Assembly: GCA_900323505.1 (NCBI GenBank)
Contig: OOIN01000015.1
Span: 620,001 to 684,000 of the forward strand
DNA length: 64,000 bases
Origin: Ustilago trichophora
Taxonomy: Eukaryota > Basidiomycota > Ustilaginomycetes > Ustilaginales > Ustilaginaceae
Direction of reading: 5' to 3'
Of the stretch, positions 21,339 through 31,097 are shown piece after piece; the stretch's first letter is position 1; each line of letters opens with the position of its first letter. Both the position numbers and the translations under genes were made by a program. Under the pieces are notes generated by a model. The model was not told where the DNA came from. It worked only from the letters and a program-made list of their open reading frames with translations, and did no database searches.

Positions 21339-21760
21339 ATGAAAGCCTACAAGGGACTTCTCTTGACCTGGTAAATACTTCTTGTTGCCGTATCTCGGGC
21401 GCTTATCCACCATGTACTGACACCACATCACGTCATGACATTCTTCCTCACTCTCTCCATCCATCGCACTTCCCCACGGCGGGCGGCAAAACCCAGCGAT
21501 GCAGCAGTAAAACAACTCATCCTCTCCCTAGACGAACGCAATCGATTCATCATTATGGATTTGGACGAGACCCATCTTCTCATCTCTCCCGATCGCATCG
21601 ACTGGCTAAGGGCCGAACTCGAGATCGAGGTAAGCAACAAACACTCACCCATCCCTTCATCTATATCTATTCACCCACTTGTTCAGTTCTGCTGACCAAT
21701 CATTCGGAACCGTTTGTGTTGGTCCAGCTCGAGAAAAACACCTACACATTAGAAGCATAA
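21339..21760 (+). CDS. TFB5: TFIIH subunit Tfb5 (TTDA/GTF2H5)
   Basis: Three small exons: 21339-21370 (MKAYKGLLLTC, with the Cys codon split), 21497-21629 (DAAVKQLILSLDERNRFIIM, then DLDETHLLISPDRIDWLRAE) and 21728-21760 (LEKNTYTLEA and stop). Donors are GTAAAT and GTAAGC, acceptors CCCAG and TCCAG. The 65-residue product matches the whole Tfb5/TTDA fold: KG-L-x-C-D-x-x-x-K-Q at the start, FII-DLDETH in the middle and a final helix starting LEKN (human 71, yeast 72 residues). Tfb5 stabilises TFIIH by binding Tfb2/p52 and is needed for nucleotide excision repair. No single open frame shows the gene, so automatic annotation could miss it. Confidence 0.9.
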
Positions 21761-22572
21761 ACCACACCCACACAGTACTACTGCCCCAACAATCGATCAA
21801 CTACTTCTACTCTCGCACTCCCACCAAATAGCCCTCTCTCCAAGAACAACCCTCCATCCAATCACCACGCAGTACAACAACCATCTACAAGACACACCCA
21901 AACACTCACACACATCTCCTCATCAATCAGTTCCCCATCCATTCTACCAATACCCATACACATCGCAGCATAATACATCTCAGCACACATCTCAAGCAAT
22001 CAAAATGGTCTCCAAGAAAAATTTTTCCACACATAACGCTTGCAAAAAGTTACTCAAGGGGGGTGGGAAGATGAGGATGGATTGAAGATGTGAGAATGTT
22101 AGTGGGGATAGATGATGTGGATGGTGAGACGTGGTACGTAGGAGAGTCATACATGAGGTGGGTTGACGAGGCGAAGATGTGAGACAAGGTGAGGTTCGAG
22201 TTGGGATGAAAGGATGTATTGGGGGATGGCATCTCTGTCGATACCAGAGGCTGCTGCAAGTTGCGTCAAAGCCGCCCAATCGACAGAAATGGATCCTGCA
22301 GTTCGGACGAGATGAAATGGTGTGAAGGTGACATGAGAATGTGAGGCGAGTGCGAAAGGGAGCATGTGCACCACAATGGCTGTCATGTAGTAGGCGGGAT
22401 GGGCCAAAGGCTTTCCTTTTACATGGCACGTCGACATACTTCCAGAGATTGGAGTGGCGAGTTGAACCAGGATGGACTGTGTGTCGAAACAGATGAGACA
22501 AAACCTCTGGATGAGGCCCCATCATTCACTGCGACGAAATGATGGACATTGGGACCGGTACGGCGAGAGTGT
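21761..22572. other. Convergent 3' region between TFB5 and DHH1
   Basis: About 810 bp, A/C-rich on the plus strand after TFB5 and then the probable 3' UTR of DHH1. A 177-codon minus-strand open frame (21992-22525) is His/Ser/Pro-rich without family features and is probably composition-driven. Confidence 0.4.
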
Positions 22573-24045
22573 CTACTGGGCGGGGACACCACCTTGACCC
22601 TGACCCTGAGGTCCACGTCCAGCGCCACCGCGTTGACCGCCGCCTCCACCACCGCGATGCCTGTGAGGCACCGTGTTGCTGAAGTTCTGATTCTGCGGGA
22701 TGGCAGCGGCATGCATAGCCTGCTGGCCTGGCGGGATCACCGGCCTGCCCTCCTGCCTGTTGCCGTTCTGGTTCTTGCCCTCGGCCTCCTGAATGAGCGA
22801 AGGCGCCACGTACAGCCTCTTGTCAATGTTGCTTGGGATGGGCTGGATCTCGGTACCCAACTCCTGCTCGATGCGGTAGAGGTTGAATCGGTCCTCGTAG
22901 GTGATGAGATTGATAGCGAGACCGAGGTGACCGAAACGACCCGATCGACCGATACGGTGGAGGTAGGTCTCGGCATTCTTGGGGAAGTCAAAGTTGATGA
23001 CTACGTTGACAGCTTGGATATCGATACCTCGTGTGAGCAGATCCGAGCAGACCAAGTTACGGCAAGCACCGTTGCGGAAGTCGTGGAAGACCCTGTTTCG
23101 ATGCGCTTGGAGCATCTTGGCGTGCGAGTAGAAGCAGCTGTATCCCAGTTCAGTGATCTTCTTGGCTAGCAACTCGACACGGTTGGTCGAGTTACAGAAG
23201 ATGATGGACTGGTTGATCTGAAGCTTCGAGAAGAGCGTGTTGAGGCAGTGCACCTTTTGTCGTTCCTCGACGAAGGCGTAGTACTGGGTGACACCACGAA
23301 GCGTAAGCTCATCCATGAGGTTGATCTCGTAGGGCTTGACCATGTTGCGGTCCTTAAAGTCCTTGACGATGAGCGGGAAGGTGGCCGAAAAGAGCATGAC
23401 CTGCCTCTCCTTGGGGAGGAAGCTGAGGAGCTGTTCCATGACGGGAGTGAACTCGGGCGAGAGGAGCTTGTCGGCCTCGTCCATGACAAAGGTGGTACAT
23501 TGGCTGAGATCGGCAACGCCCTTGCCGGCAAGATCGAGGATACGACCGGGAGTACCGACGAGCATGTGGACGGTCTGGCCGAGACGGAGAATGTCATCAC
23601 GAAGCGTGGTACCACCGGTGGTGACCATGACCTCTACACCGAGATGCTTTCCGAGCGTCTTGGCGACCTGACTTGTTTGAAGCGCAAGCTCACGAGTAGG
23701 GACGAGGAGGACGGCCTGGATCTTGTTCTTCTTGGTGTTGAGCTTTTCGAGCGAAGGGATGACGTAGGCAGCAGTCTTTCCGGTACCGTTCTTGGCACGC
23801 GCAAGGATGTCACGACCCGTGAGAGCGATGGGGATGGCCTCTTCTTGAATGGGGGAGGGACGTTCGAAACCGGCCTCAAAGATGCCCATGAGGAGTTCAC
23901 GTTTCAGGAAGTAGTCCTCGAACTCGTTACCCTTGGTATTGAGGACATCCTCGGTCTGAGGACGCTCATCCTTGGCGATCTGGGAAGTGATCTGCTGCTT
24001 CCAAGCGGCTTCGGATTGGCCTGGCGCTGGTCCTGACGCTGACAT
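22573..24045 (-). CDS. DHH1: DEAD-box RNA helicase Dhh1 (DDX6), decapping activator
   Basis: 490 residues, intronless. All helicase motifs can be read in order: Q motif ([16 protein letters not shown]), I ([10 protein letters not shown]), Ia (PTRELALQ), Ib (TPGR), II (DEAD), III (SAT), IV (IIFCNS), V (RGIDIQAVN), VI ([10 protein letters not shown]). The segment before motif [21 protein letters not shown], is specific to the Dhh1/Ste13/DDX6 group. The protein acts in cytoplasmic mRNA decapping and translational repression in P-bodies with Pat1 and Edc3. The C-terminus is Gly/Gln/Arg-rich ([17 protein letters not shown]), a low-complexity tail often linked to condensate formation. Start at the first in-frame ATG. 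Confidence 0.96.
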   Translation of the reverse strand: MSASGPAPGQSEAAWKQQITSQIAKDERPQTEDVLNTKGNEFEDYFLKRELLMGIFEAGFERPSPIQEEAIPIALTGRDILARAKNGTGKTAAYVIPSLEKLNTKKNKIQAVLLVPTRELALQTSQVAKTLGKHLGVEVMVTTGGTTLRDDILRLGQTVHMLVGTPGRILDLAGKGVADLSQCTTFVMDEADKLLSPEFTPVMEQLLSFLPKERQVMLFSATFPLIVKDFKDRNMVKPYEINLMDELTLRGVTQYYAFVEERQKVHCLNTLFSKLQINQSIIFCNSTNRVELLAKKITELGYSCFYSHAKMLQAHRNRVFHDFRNGACRNLVCSDLLTRGIDIQAVNVVINFDFPKNAETYLHRIGRSGRFGHLGLAINLITYEDRFNLYRIEQELGTEIQPIPSNIDKRLYVAPSLIQEAEGKNQNGNRQEGRPVIPPGQQAMHAAAIPQNQNFSNTVPHRHRGGGGGGQRGGAGRGPQGQGQGGVPAQ

Positions 24046-25334
24046 TATGTGTTGTGGAAAAGGTGGAAAGGTATATGTGTGTAGAGAGGAATGTGAGCCG
24101 ATTCTTGAAGCTCGCGTGATGTTCTAGTCGAGAAAGGGACCTGTCGAGGTGAAGACTGGTTCAGAGGCGTTGATGAGTTGTTTCGGTTGGGGAAGAGGTG
24201 TAGTTGGGGAGCTCTTGCAAATGTCGTCAGAGCAGAGTGCAGAGTTAGATTCCGATTGTACAACGATCGAAGTCTCCAATGGGTCGAGGATGATTGCAAG
24301 TGCGAATCAAGAGCAACGTATGAAGCGGCAGAAAACAACGTACTGCGGCCAGATTGGGTGATTGGTATCAATATTACAAGGCTGGTCTTCGAACTTGAAA
24401 TGACCGGCGCTTTGGTGAGAAGATGGGTGAGGTAGCCTAACGTGCACAGATATTTGTCGGCGGTGTAGGCAAGAGAGCTTTCGAAGGAGTGTGTGAAAGC
24501 CAAGCTGGGGTAACGCCTTGCGATGAATTGGGATGGCAAGGATTGTGGAGTGTGTTGATGGCAAAGCGCGTAGAATGCAGTCGCTAAAAGTAAAGGGTGA
24601 GACCGCGGTAGGCTGTTTTACAGAGAACGCTTTGTCGTCGTCGTCGTCGTCGTTGAGAATCCGAGTAAGGGTTCGAGCGAAAGGATAGATGCAGTTTTGC
24701 GCAAGACTTGGTTGGAATAAGAACCAGATGCTACTTGATCTTGTTGTGAAAGGTAGATTGCTTGAATGCTGTCAAAAGGTGAAGAGCGACAAGCGAAGAA
24801 AACGGACAACGAGGTGTCGAGTAGGAGATGGTTAAGGCGATGGAAGAACGCAGTTTCTTTGCTTGTATGCTGAGACTGAATTGGGGATAGCTTTGTAGAG
24901 ACTCGTTTGGAATTCTGCGTAGTGAGGATGAGGATGATGGTGATGAAGAGAATGAGGATGAGAGTGAGAAAGAGGAAAGTGTGTTGGCGATGAGCGCATC
25001 GACAGTTTTTGGAGGCTCGTCTTTGCCCGATTCTTTAGCCCAAAGTGCCTCTTTTTCTCTGATTCTTTTTCTTTTTAGAAATTGTGTACTGCTCCAGAGC
25101 CTCTTTTGGGTTGAATTTGGGCATTTCAATATTTTTAATTTCATTGTGATCAGATCTCTCTCTCCCTCTCTCTGAGCTTTTCACGGCCGAGTCATTCTCG
25201 AGACTGCTTTTCTCCACCTTCCGTAAAGCTCTCGACGCTCAAGCCTTTCAGAACAATATGATTAATCTTCTCCTTCTCATCATCATCATCTTCACCATCA
25301 TATTTGACCACCTCTGCGAGTAGATATCAACACC
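24046..25334. other. Divergent upstream region of DHH1 and PAM17
   Basis: 1.3 kb. It contains a CGT/GTC trinucleotide run (about 24638-24653) and T/C-rich sequence before PAM17. No gene recognised; it probably includes a long DHH1 5' UTR. Confidence 0.4.
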
Positions 25335-26128
25335 ATGTCTGCTGCAGCAAGATCCGCTGGCCTCTCTGCTGGCGCCTCTTCTTCTCGCCTCGTCGCCAAC
25401 GCTCTGCGTCAACCAGCACTCGCTCGTACCAGCACTCGAGCTTTCTCCACAACTTCTTCTGCCAACACCAGCACTTCGCCCTTCAAGCCAACAGCGCCAG
25501 CCCCGTTTCCCGCTTCTTCAACGTCTTCCTCTGCTGCAGCTCCATCGAACAATGGCGATGTAAACCATCTGAGCTGGGACAAGTACCTCCAGCTGCGCAG
25601 GTCCCGCCGACTTGCCGGCATGGTCACCACCATCCCCACCACCCTCCTCGCCGGTGCTGCAGCCGGCTCCTACTTCCTCACCCTCGAGATCGATCCTAGC
25701 AACACGATTGCTGGGCTGGACCCCATCTACATCAACGCCGGTCTCACGCTCGCATGCACTGGTCTCGGCTGGCTCACTGGTCCAACAGTCGGCAACTCGA
25801 TCTGGGGGTTGCTCCACAGGAAGAACGCAAAGCAGATTGCCGAGAAGGATCACGAATTCTACGAGCACATCAAGCGCAATAGGGTCGACCCGACACGTCA
25901 GTCCGTCCAGAACCCAGTGCCAGACTACTACGGCGAGAAGATCGGCAGTATCAAGCAGTATAGGCAGTGGCTCAGGGATCAGGTAAGTCTCATAGGACAC
26001 ATTGTTTCAGGCTCTTTTCAAGATTCGAGCTGTTGCACTCACAATTTCCACTTTTGGTCTGTCATCTCCTTTCATCATAGGCGGCTTTCCGACGCAAAGC
26101 TGCACACGGACTCGAACAAGATGCATAA
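25335..26128 (+). CDS. PAM17: Mitochondrial import motor subunit Pam17
   Basis: Exons 25335-25982 and 26081-26128 give 231 residues. The N-terminus is a Ser/Ala/Arg-rich presequence. The family core follows: LSWDKYLQLRRSRRLAGM, a first hydrophobic segment (about residues 95-115), LTLEIDPSNTIAGLDPIYIN, a second segment ending LTGPTVGNSIWGLL, and the near-invariant NPVPDYYGEKIGSIKQYRQW. The short second exon adds AAFRRKAAHGLEQDA. Pam17 is an inner-membrane partner of TIM23 that organises the Pam16/Pam18 J complex of the import motor. The intron is 98 bp (GTAAGT...CATAG). It converges on the next gene, also mitochondrial. Confidence 0.93.
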
Positions 26129-26297
26129 ACCCAACGCTCAATGTATCCTTATCGTATAACAGCAATTCAGCTATTTCTACATACGCACCACGTGGCGCAG
26201 TCTCTCGCTTGGCAACAGTAGCATTAGAGACGGTATAATTACATAGATTGATGAATGGTGAGAGGTCCAGATCCTTGGAACCAAGCATAGCGGCAAA

Positions 26298-28103
26298 TTA
26301 GTTACGACCCTTGTTATCGGGCCTAACCCTTCCCTCTTCGAACAAGTGTCTTGGGCGGAAGGGCCACTTCTCAAACATCCTCGCCAAACATGCCCACTGC
26401 ACGTTGGTCAAATCGCACACCACCTCGTGTGGCAGAATCACCTCGTCCTTTTTGATCAATCCCCGTTCGACCTGTTCTTCGCTGGTCATCTTGAGCACGT
26501 TTTGTCCACCGGGGGCGACGTGGGTGAGCGCATCGACTATCGGCTTTGTCCTCAAGATGAATAGATTGCGCGTGATAAATTCGAACGCCTCGATCTCGTT
26601 TGCCTTGACCAAAGGGGTTTTCTTGGGTGTCACCGTCATCATGACCATTCCTGTACGCGTCAGACCTGTCGACGGATTGCTGTTTGGAATCAGCGAGGTG
26701 CCCGAAACAGTGACGCGAGGACCGACGGTCATGGTCGGTGGGAAAAAGTGATGGCTGTGCGGCTGTAGCTCGTGTGCATACCGATGCACTTCGACGTCGG
26801 CAAGACACTGAACTGTGGTTCCAAGCTTACCGCGCGAGGTCTTGTCGCCCGCTTCGGCAAGGCATCGTTTGGCGAGCGACTCGCCGCAGACAAAGCCGAG
26901 CTTGATACGACCATGGCGGAAGAGCCAGATGCGACTGGCGATCGCAGCCACGATCTGTGCGAAAAGCTGCTCGCCGTACACTGTGTTGGGTAGCTGGGCG
27001 AGAAAGATGATTGGCGACAAGTTTTGCCAGCTCTCGTCCGAGTGGTCGGGAGCGATAAAGTCGTTGGTGGTGAAGTCGACCATGTTGCCATCCGACGTGC
27101 TGACCTGGTTATTCAGATGTGCGAGTTTGCCAGAGGATACTAGCTGGGTGTATGTATCCCACATATACGCCGACTCTTTCACCATGTCAAGCTTTTGCCC
27201 TTCGCCTGGCCGTTTTTCTTCCAGTTGCGACTGAAGCAGCTTGAGCTTCTCGAGGTAGCACGGTGTAGCTTCGAGCGCAATCACTTTTTCGACTTCGGGT
27301 ATCTTGAGCAACTCGCTAGCAAAGGTGCCAGGGCCAGGATATCCCTCGATGATGGTAACTTTTTGGCCTTTCCGTTGCGGATCCTGAATGCCGAGGTGGG
27401 AAACGATATCCTTGATGGTGGCACGGTTGCTGACAAAGTATCGATAGCTCGTCTGATGCTGCTTGGAATTGGGGAATGCCGTCTTCCATTCGTCGCGTGG
27501 TGGAAGGTGCTCGTACTTCATTTGTCGCAATAGCTTGGCCATGACTTTCTGATCGAGTTTCTCTTCCACTGGTGATTCTGATGCTATCGCCTTTGTTGGG
27601 CGAAGACCCCTCCTTGCTGGCGCTTTGGGCTCCCTATCTAACGCCGCGCTGGCTTTCGGACGGCCTCGCTTGGGCTTTGGCTGTTCTGTTTGCTGCTCTC
27701 CGAGCGCTTTGGAGGCGGTGACTGCACCGCCTAGCGCTGTCCTCGTCCTCTTTTGGCTCCGCATGGGGACGCCAAAAGTGACGCTGGCCATGCGTGCAGC
27801 CTGCATTTCTTCCTTTGTACGGCGCTTGCGTTTTGGTTTTACCACTTTGGCCTCGCTGCTTTCGTCTCCGGTGGTGATCGCATCTGGTGCACTTGATGGC
27901 GAGGAGGAGGATGAAGAGGAGGAGGAGGAAGAGGAAGAGGAAGAAGCAAACGCTGTACTACTTGTGCGAAAAGTTCTTGAAAGCGATCCTAGTTGCGTAC
28001 TGGACAGGGCTGCATGCGTTGTGCTTCCAATAGTGACAGCGTGGCGAAAGCTCCCGACGAGCTGAGCCATTGAGGCAGCGCTCTTCTTCGCTATCGACGC
28101 CAT
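26298..28103 (-). CDS. Mitochondrial transcription factor B / rRNA adenine dimethylase-like (Mtf1 type)
   Basis: 601 residues. N-terminal Ser/Ala-rich leader with a poly-Ser tract, then basic patches (KPKRKRRTKEEM) and an AT-hook-like KPKRGRPKAS near residue 145. The conserved part begins about residue 190. TIIEGYPGPGTFASELL is motif I of the KsgA/Dim1/Mtf1 SAM-binding fold, followed by VIALEATPCYLEKL (acidic motif II) and SPIIFLAQLPNTVYGEQLF (motif IV region). The C-terminus NVQWACLARMFEKWPFRPRHLFEEG matches the end of that family. Whether it is the Mtf1 specificity factor for mitochondrial RNA polymerase or a 12S-type methylase cannot be decided; the motif IV region has QLP rather than N-L/I-P-Y, which favours the transcription-factor branch. 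Much longer than yeast Mtf1 (341) because of the N-terminal extension. Confidence 0.75.
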   Translation of the reverse strand: MASIAKKSAASMAQLVGSFRHAVTIGSTTHAALSSTQLGSLSRTFRTSSTAFASSSSSSSSSSSSSSSPSSAPDAITTGDESSEAKVVKPKRKRRTKEEMQAARMASVTFGVPMRSQKRTRTALGGAVTASKALGEQQTEQPKPKRGRPKASAALDREPKAPARRGLRPTKAIASESPVEEKLDQKVMAKLLRQMKYEHLPPRDEWKTAFPNSKQHQTSYRYFVSNRATIKDIVSHLGIQDPQRKGQKVTIIEGYPGPGTFASELLKIPEVEKVIALEATPCYLEKLKLLQSQLEEKRPGEGQKLDMVKESAYMWDTYTQLVSSGKLAHLNNQVSTSDGNMVDFTTNDFIAPDHSDESWQNLSPIIFLAQLPNTVYGEQLFAQIVAAIASRIWLFRHGRIKLGFVCGESLAKRCLAEAGDKTSRGKLGTTVQCLADVEVHRYAHELQPHSHHFFPPTMTVGPRVTVSGTSLIPNSNPSTGLTRTGMVMMTVTPKKTPLVKANEIEAFEFITRNLFILRTKPIVDALTHVAPGGQNVLKMTSEEQVERGLIKKDEVILPHEVVCDLTNVQWACLARMFEKWPFRPRHLFEEGRVRPDNKGRN

Positions 28104-28452
28104 TCTGCGAGTCTCTCTTTCAGTGATAGGAAAGTGATAGGAAAGAGCTGAAGGTGTACCGTGGCTGATGAGGTTGAAAGGTATGGTACGAGCGAGGAGA
28201 GGGAGGACAAGCTTTCTTCCAGCTTCCCAATTTTTTTTGTCGTCTTCTCCACACTGAAATCCAAAAAAAAGCGCACCGAAATCTCGGAAAACGGAGCTGC
28301 AGCTCTAGCTTGCTCGCCTGCTCAACTGCAACTCAGCCTTTTCCTTTCCTTGACAATCCTTCGCATCCTTTGGACCTCAGACGACCACCCACCGACCGAG
28401 ACTCTTCCACGCATCGAAGGAGAGCAGTTCTGTCAGAGGAGGTGACAGCGTC
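28104..28452. promoter_or_regulatory. Short divergent promoter (Mtf1-like and J-protein genes)
   Basis: 349 bp between the start codons of two divergently transcribed genes. A TTTTTTTT run (28231-28238) and an AAAAAAAA run (28263-28270) may exclude nucleosomes. No specific factor site recognised. Confidence 0.4.
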
Positions 28453-29616
28453 ATGTCGTCCTCAATCAGCGAGATGGACGACTCGTTCCGCGTCCTCTCC
28501 CTCCCACCCACAGCCACCGAAGCTGAGATCAAAAAGGCATACCGCAAGCTTTCTCTCCGCTATCACCCGGACAAAGCTGGAAAAGATGTCGACCCAGCTC
28601 AAGCTGCGGCACGGTTTCACGAGATTAATCTGGCGTACGAGACGCTTATGGACCCTGCCGCTCGCGCCCGCGCCGTGCAGCGAAATGCCGAGGATGCAGC
28701 CAAACGAGAAAGACAAGAGCAGTATCAAGGGAAGCGTCGTCAGATGGCAGACGAGCTCGAGCGCAGCGAAAAAGAGGCATTGCAAAAGCGTCAAGATGCC
28801 GATCGATGGGCAAGAGAACGTGTAGCCAAGATCGCCGAACTGCAACAAGAGTCACGACGATTGATCAAGCGGAAGCAGGACGAGATTGATGCTAAGGCGA
28901 GACGGAAGCATGAAGCTGTGGCGGATAAGCGGAAGAAGGACGAGGAGCAGGAAAAGGCGCGGAGAGAGCCGGAGTTGCATCCGCTCGACAGGACGGTGAG
29001 GGTGCAATTTCCAGCATCTCAGCTGGCTCAGCTAGCGGGCATTGCGGAAGGATCAATTGCTCCCCCGGAAGTGCCATTGTCGACACCACTGGCGCACACG
29101 TTGGCGAACCAATTTGGAGACTTGGAACATCTTCAGTTCCAGCTGCCATCATCGAACAAGAAGACGAAGAGAGAGCTGATGGCTTTGGCCACGTTCAAGA
29201 GGCTGCAGGATGCTTGGCAGGCAGTGGAGACTGGTGGGGAGATGCGATGTGCTGGGCTGCTCGAGGAAAGCTTTATTGGCTGGGCCAACTATACCAAGAA
29301 GCAACGGAACGAAGGAAGCGATGTTAAAGACAAGGTGTATATCGAGCCAAAGAGGATTCAGTGGTATAGAGACCATGGCATTCTGCGACCGAGCGATGTT
29401 GGCCGTGTCCGCCCGACTACAGAGTCGCACACCAACGGCCAGTCAGATTCGAGGGCAGACAAGGAATCACAGAGCTCGTCGCAGGGTACCTCGACGACGT
29501 CATCGGCAACTGTATACTCCAAGGCGTACGAGGCGCGTACTTTGCAAAGACTCAGGGACGCCGCAAAGCAATCTGCTCTCGCCAGTGCGCAGCCACAGCC
29601 TCAAACAGCTCAGTAA
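28453..29616 (+). CDS. J-domain protein, DNAJC17/Cwf23 type (spliceosome-associated)
   Basis: 387 residues, one exon. Class C J domain at the N-terminus (residues 8-75: FRVLSLPPTATEAEIKKAYR, HPD at 38-40, FHEINLAYETLMDP). Then a long charged coiled coil (about 80-180) and a weak RRM-like region (DRTVRVQFPASQLAQLAG, then THELMALATF-like ELMALATFKRLQDAWQAVE). This order, J domain, coiled coil, RRM-like, is that of DNAJC17 and S. pombe Cwf23, which associate with the spliceosome. The C-terminus is Ser/Gln-rich. The J-domain call is certain; the subfamily is inferred from architecture. Confidence 0.8.
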   Translation: MSSSISEMDDSFRVLSLPPTATEAEIKKAYRKLSLRYHPDKAGKDVDPAQAAARFHEINLAYETLMDPAARARAVQRNAEDAAKRERQEQYQGKRRQMADELERSEKEALQKRQDADRWARERVAKIAELQQESRRLIKRKQDEIDAKARRKHEAVADKRKKDEEQEKARREPELHPLDRTVRVQFPASQLAQLAGIAEGSIAPPEVPLSTPLAHTLANQFGDLEHLQFQLPSSNKKTKRELMALATFKRLQDAWQAVETGGEMRCAGLLEESFIGWANYTKKQRNEGSDVKDKVYIEPKRIQWYRDHGILRPSDVGRVRPTTESHTNGQSDSRADKESQSSSQGTSTTSSATVYSKAYEARTLQRLRDAAKQSALASAQPQPQTAQ

Positions 29617-29758
29617 GATCGCGCGAATCTGTATTTGTACCATCACATTCATGTCTGATATACCCTCGATCCACACGATCTACGATATTGTCTCCATGAT
29701 CCATGGCTGTATTGTCAGTGCGATGTCCGTTGGAGAAATGAGTCCAACGTCGGATAGC

Positions 29759-30621
29759 TCAACGACGCTTGAGCGCGGCAAATCGGGCCTCTAGCGAGTC
29801 GACCTCTTCCTTTTCGGTCCTCTTGCGTGGTGGTGCGCCATCTGGCTTCTTGGCACCATCCGCGTTTGCGTCCTTTTCTGACTTGAGCTTTGCATCAGAC
29901 TTTTCTGTGTCCTTTGCATTTGTCGTCACCTCTTCTTCCACCTCTGCCTCTTCTTGCTCTTCTTCCTCCACCTTTGTCTCTGGCAGATGTGGTGAGGAGA
30001 AAGGCACATCGTAGGCCTTGCAGATCTCAAAGATATACAGATCGACCAGCTTTGGCTCCGGTGCCTCGACGAGCAACTTTGCCATCACTCGCTCTGGGAC
30101 ACACGAGTCTTTGTTATCCATGACATCCTGTGCGAATTCTCTGCCGAACTTGGCCATGAGCATTTCGCGCAAGACGTGAAGTTCCTTGAGCTCTGTCCGT
30201 GGTGCAGCGTGGATGATGGCTGTGAGCGCGTGCATGATGCTGAGGTCTGGCTCGCGAGTGGGCATGTCAAGCAGGGCAAATCGAGCCAGCAATGTCTCGG
30301 CGTAGAGTTCCATCAGTTCGAGAAGCTCGAGATGGATGTCTTCCGAGATGATGCCTTCTGTCTTGATACGTGCTGTTTCGAGCTTGCCCTTTTCGACTAG
30401 AGCCGAGATATCGCGCCGAGCTTGTTTTGCCATGGCCTCCTACAACCAGTCGGTAGTGCGATGGGCGTGGAGAGCGAAGGAGGGGTGTCAGTATATATAT
30501 ATTTCAAGGTCGCAATGTGAGACAGGATGGCATCGCTCACCTTCTTCTCTTGAAGCATCTTGCATCGTTGGATGGTGAGCTTGAGCTGCACCTTTGTGCG
30601 AGCTCCGTTGTATGGCACCAT
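29759..30621 (-). CDS. IST1: ESCRT-III-associated protein Ist1
   Basis: Exon 1 (30541-30621) encodes MVPYNGARTKVQLKLTIQRC plus KMLQEKK; exon 2 (29759-30439) continues EAMAKQARRDISALVEKGKL, then ARIKTEGIISEDIHLELLEL. The joined 253-residue protein has the helical Ist1 domain over its first 170 residues and an acidic/Lys-rich tail with a final basic motif. Ist1 binds Did2/CHMP1 and the Vps4 ATPase and tunes multivesicular-body sorting. The intron (30440-30540) is 101 bp with GTGAGC and TTGTAG ends. It shares a 476-bp divergent promoter with PRI1. Confidence 0.92.
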
Positions 30622-30848
30622 GATCGAATTTCAATGGTTGGTCCAGAAATGAATACGGGCAAGTCGTGGTGATGAGGACGAAAGGGTTGAAGAGGAACAG
30701 GATGGCCTCGGCTATGGACAGGTCATGGCCGAACAATTGGCCGATGCAGCGAAATGACGGTGTCAAGCAGCACAAGCACAGCGTTGGCCCGAGCTGTGTG
30801 ACGCTTTTTGGCCCCGATCTCGTTGGCAAAATAGAGCCGATGCGATGG

Positions 30849-30854
30849 ACGCGT
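30849..30854 (+). promoter_or_regulatory. MCB element (ACGCGT) upstream of DNA primase
   Basis: ACGCGT, about 245 bp before the PRI1 start codon; the half-match GACGCGC follows 55 bp downstream. In fungi the MBF complex binds this hexamer in promoters of S-phase genes including primase, so the setting fits, but the hexamer also occurs by chance. Confidence 0.45.
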
Positions 30855-30935
30855 CTCACGAAAAGAAACGCCAATTTACTCGACGTACAGCGCCGCCCAA
30901 GAGACGCGCTCTTCCTGAATGCGAACAACACCTCT

Positions 30936-30960
30936 TCAACTCAACTCAACTCAACTCAAC
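30936..30960. repeat. (TCAAC)5 tandem repeat
   Basis: Five perfect pentamers followed by TCAGC in the presumed 5' UTR of PRI1. Confidence 0.85.
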
Positions 30961-31097
30961 TCAGCTCAAACAAACACATCTGCTCTGCTTATCCACATCA
31001 CCTGCCTCTCTGGTCCACCAACATACCATCTGCTACATCGTCCGCGAGCTATTCTCGCACCAGGCTCAACGACTCAGTCGAGTGATACTTGCTTACA

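Larger units (their letters stand above)
30622..31097. promoter_or_regulatory. Divergent IST1/PRI1 promoter
   Basis: 476 bp separating the two start codons. It contains a perfect MluI cell-cycle box (30849-30854), a near match ACGCGC (30904-30909) and a (TCAAC)5 repeat (30936-30960). Confidence 0.5.

Noticed and set aside
21992..22525. 177-codon minus-strand frame after DHH1
   Set aside because: His/Pro/Ser-rich with no motif and located in the presumed 3' UTR of DHH1; probably due to base composition.
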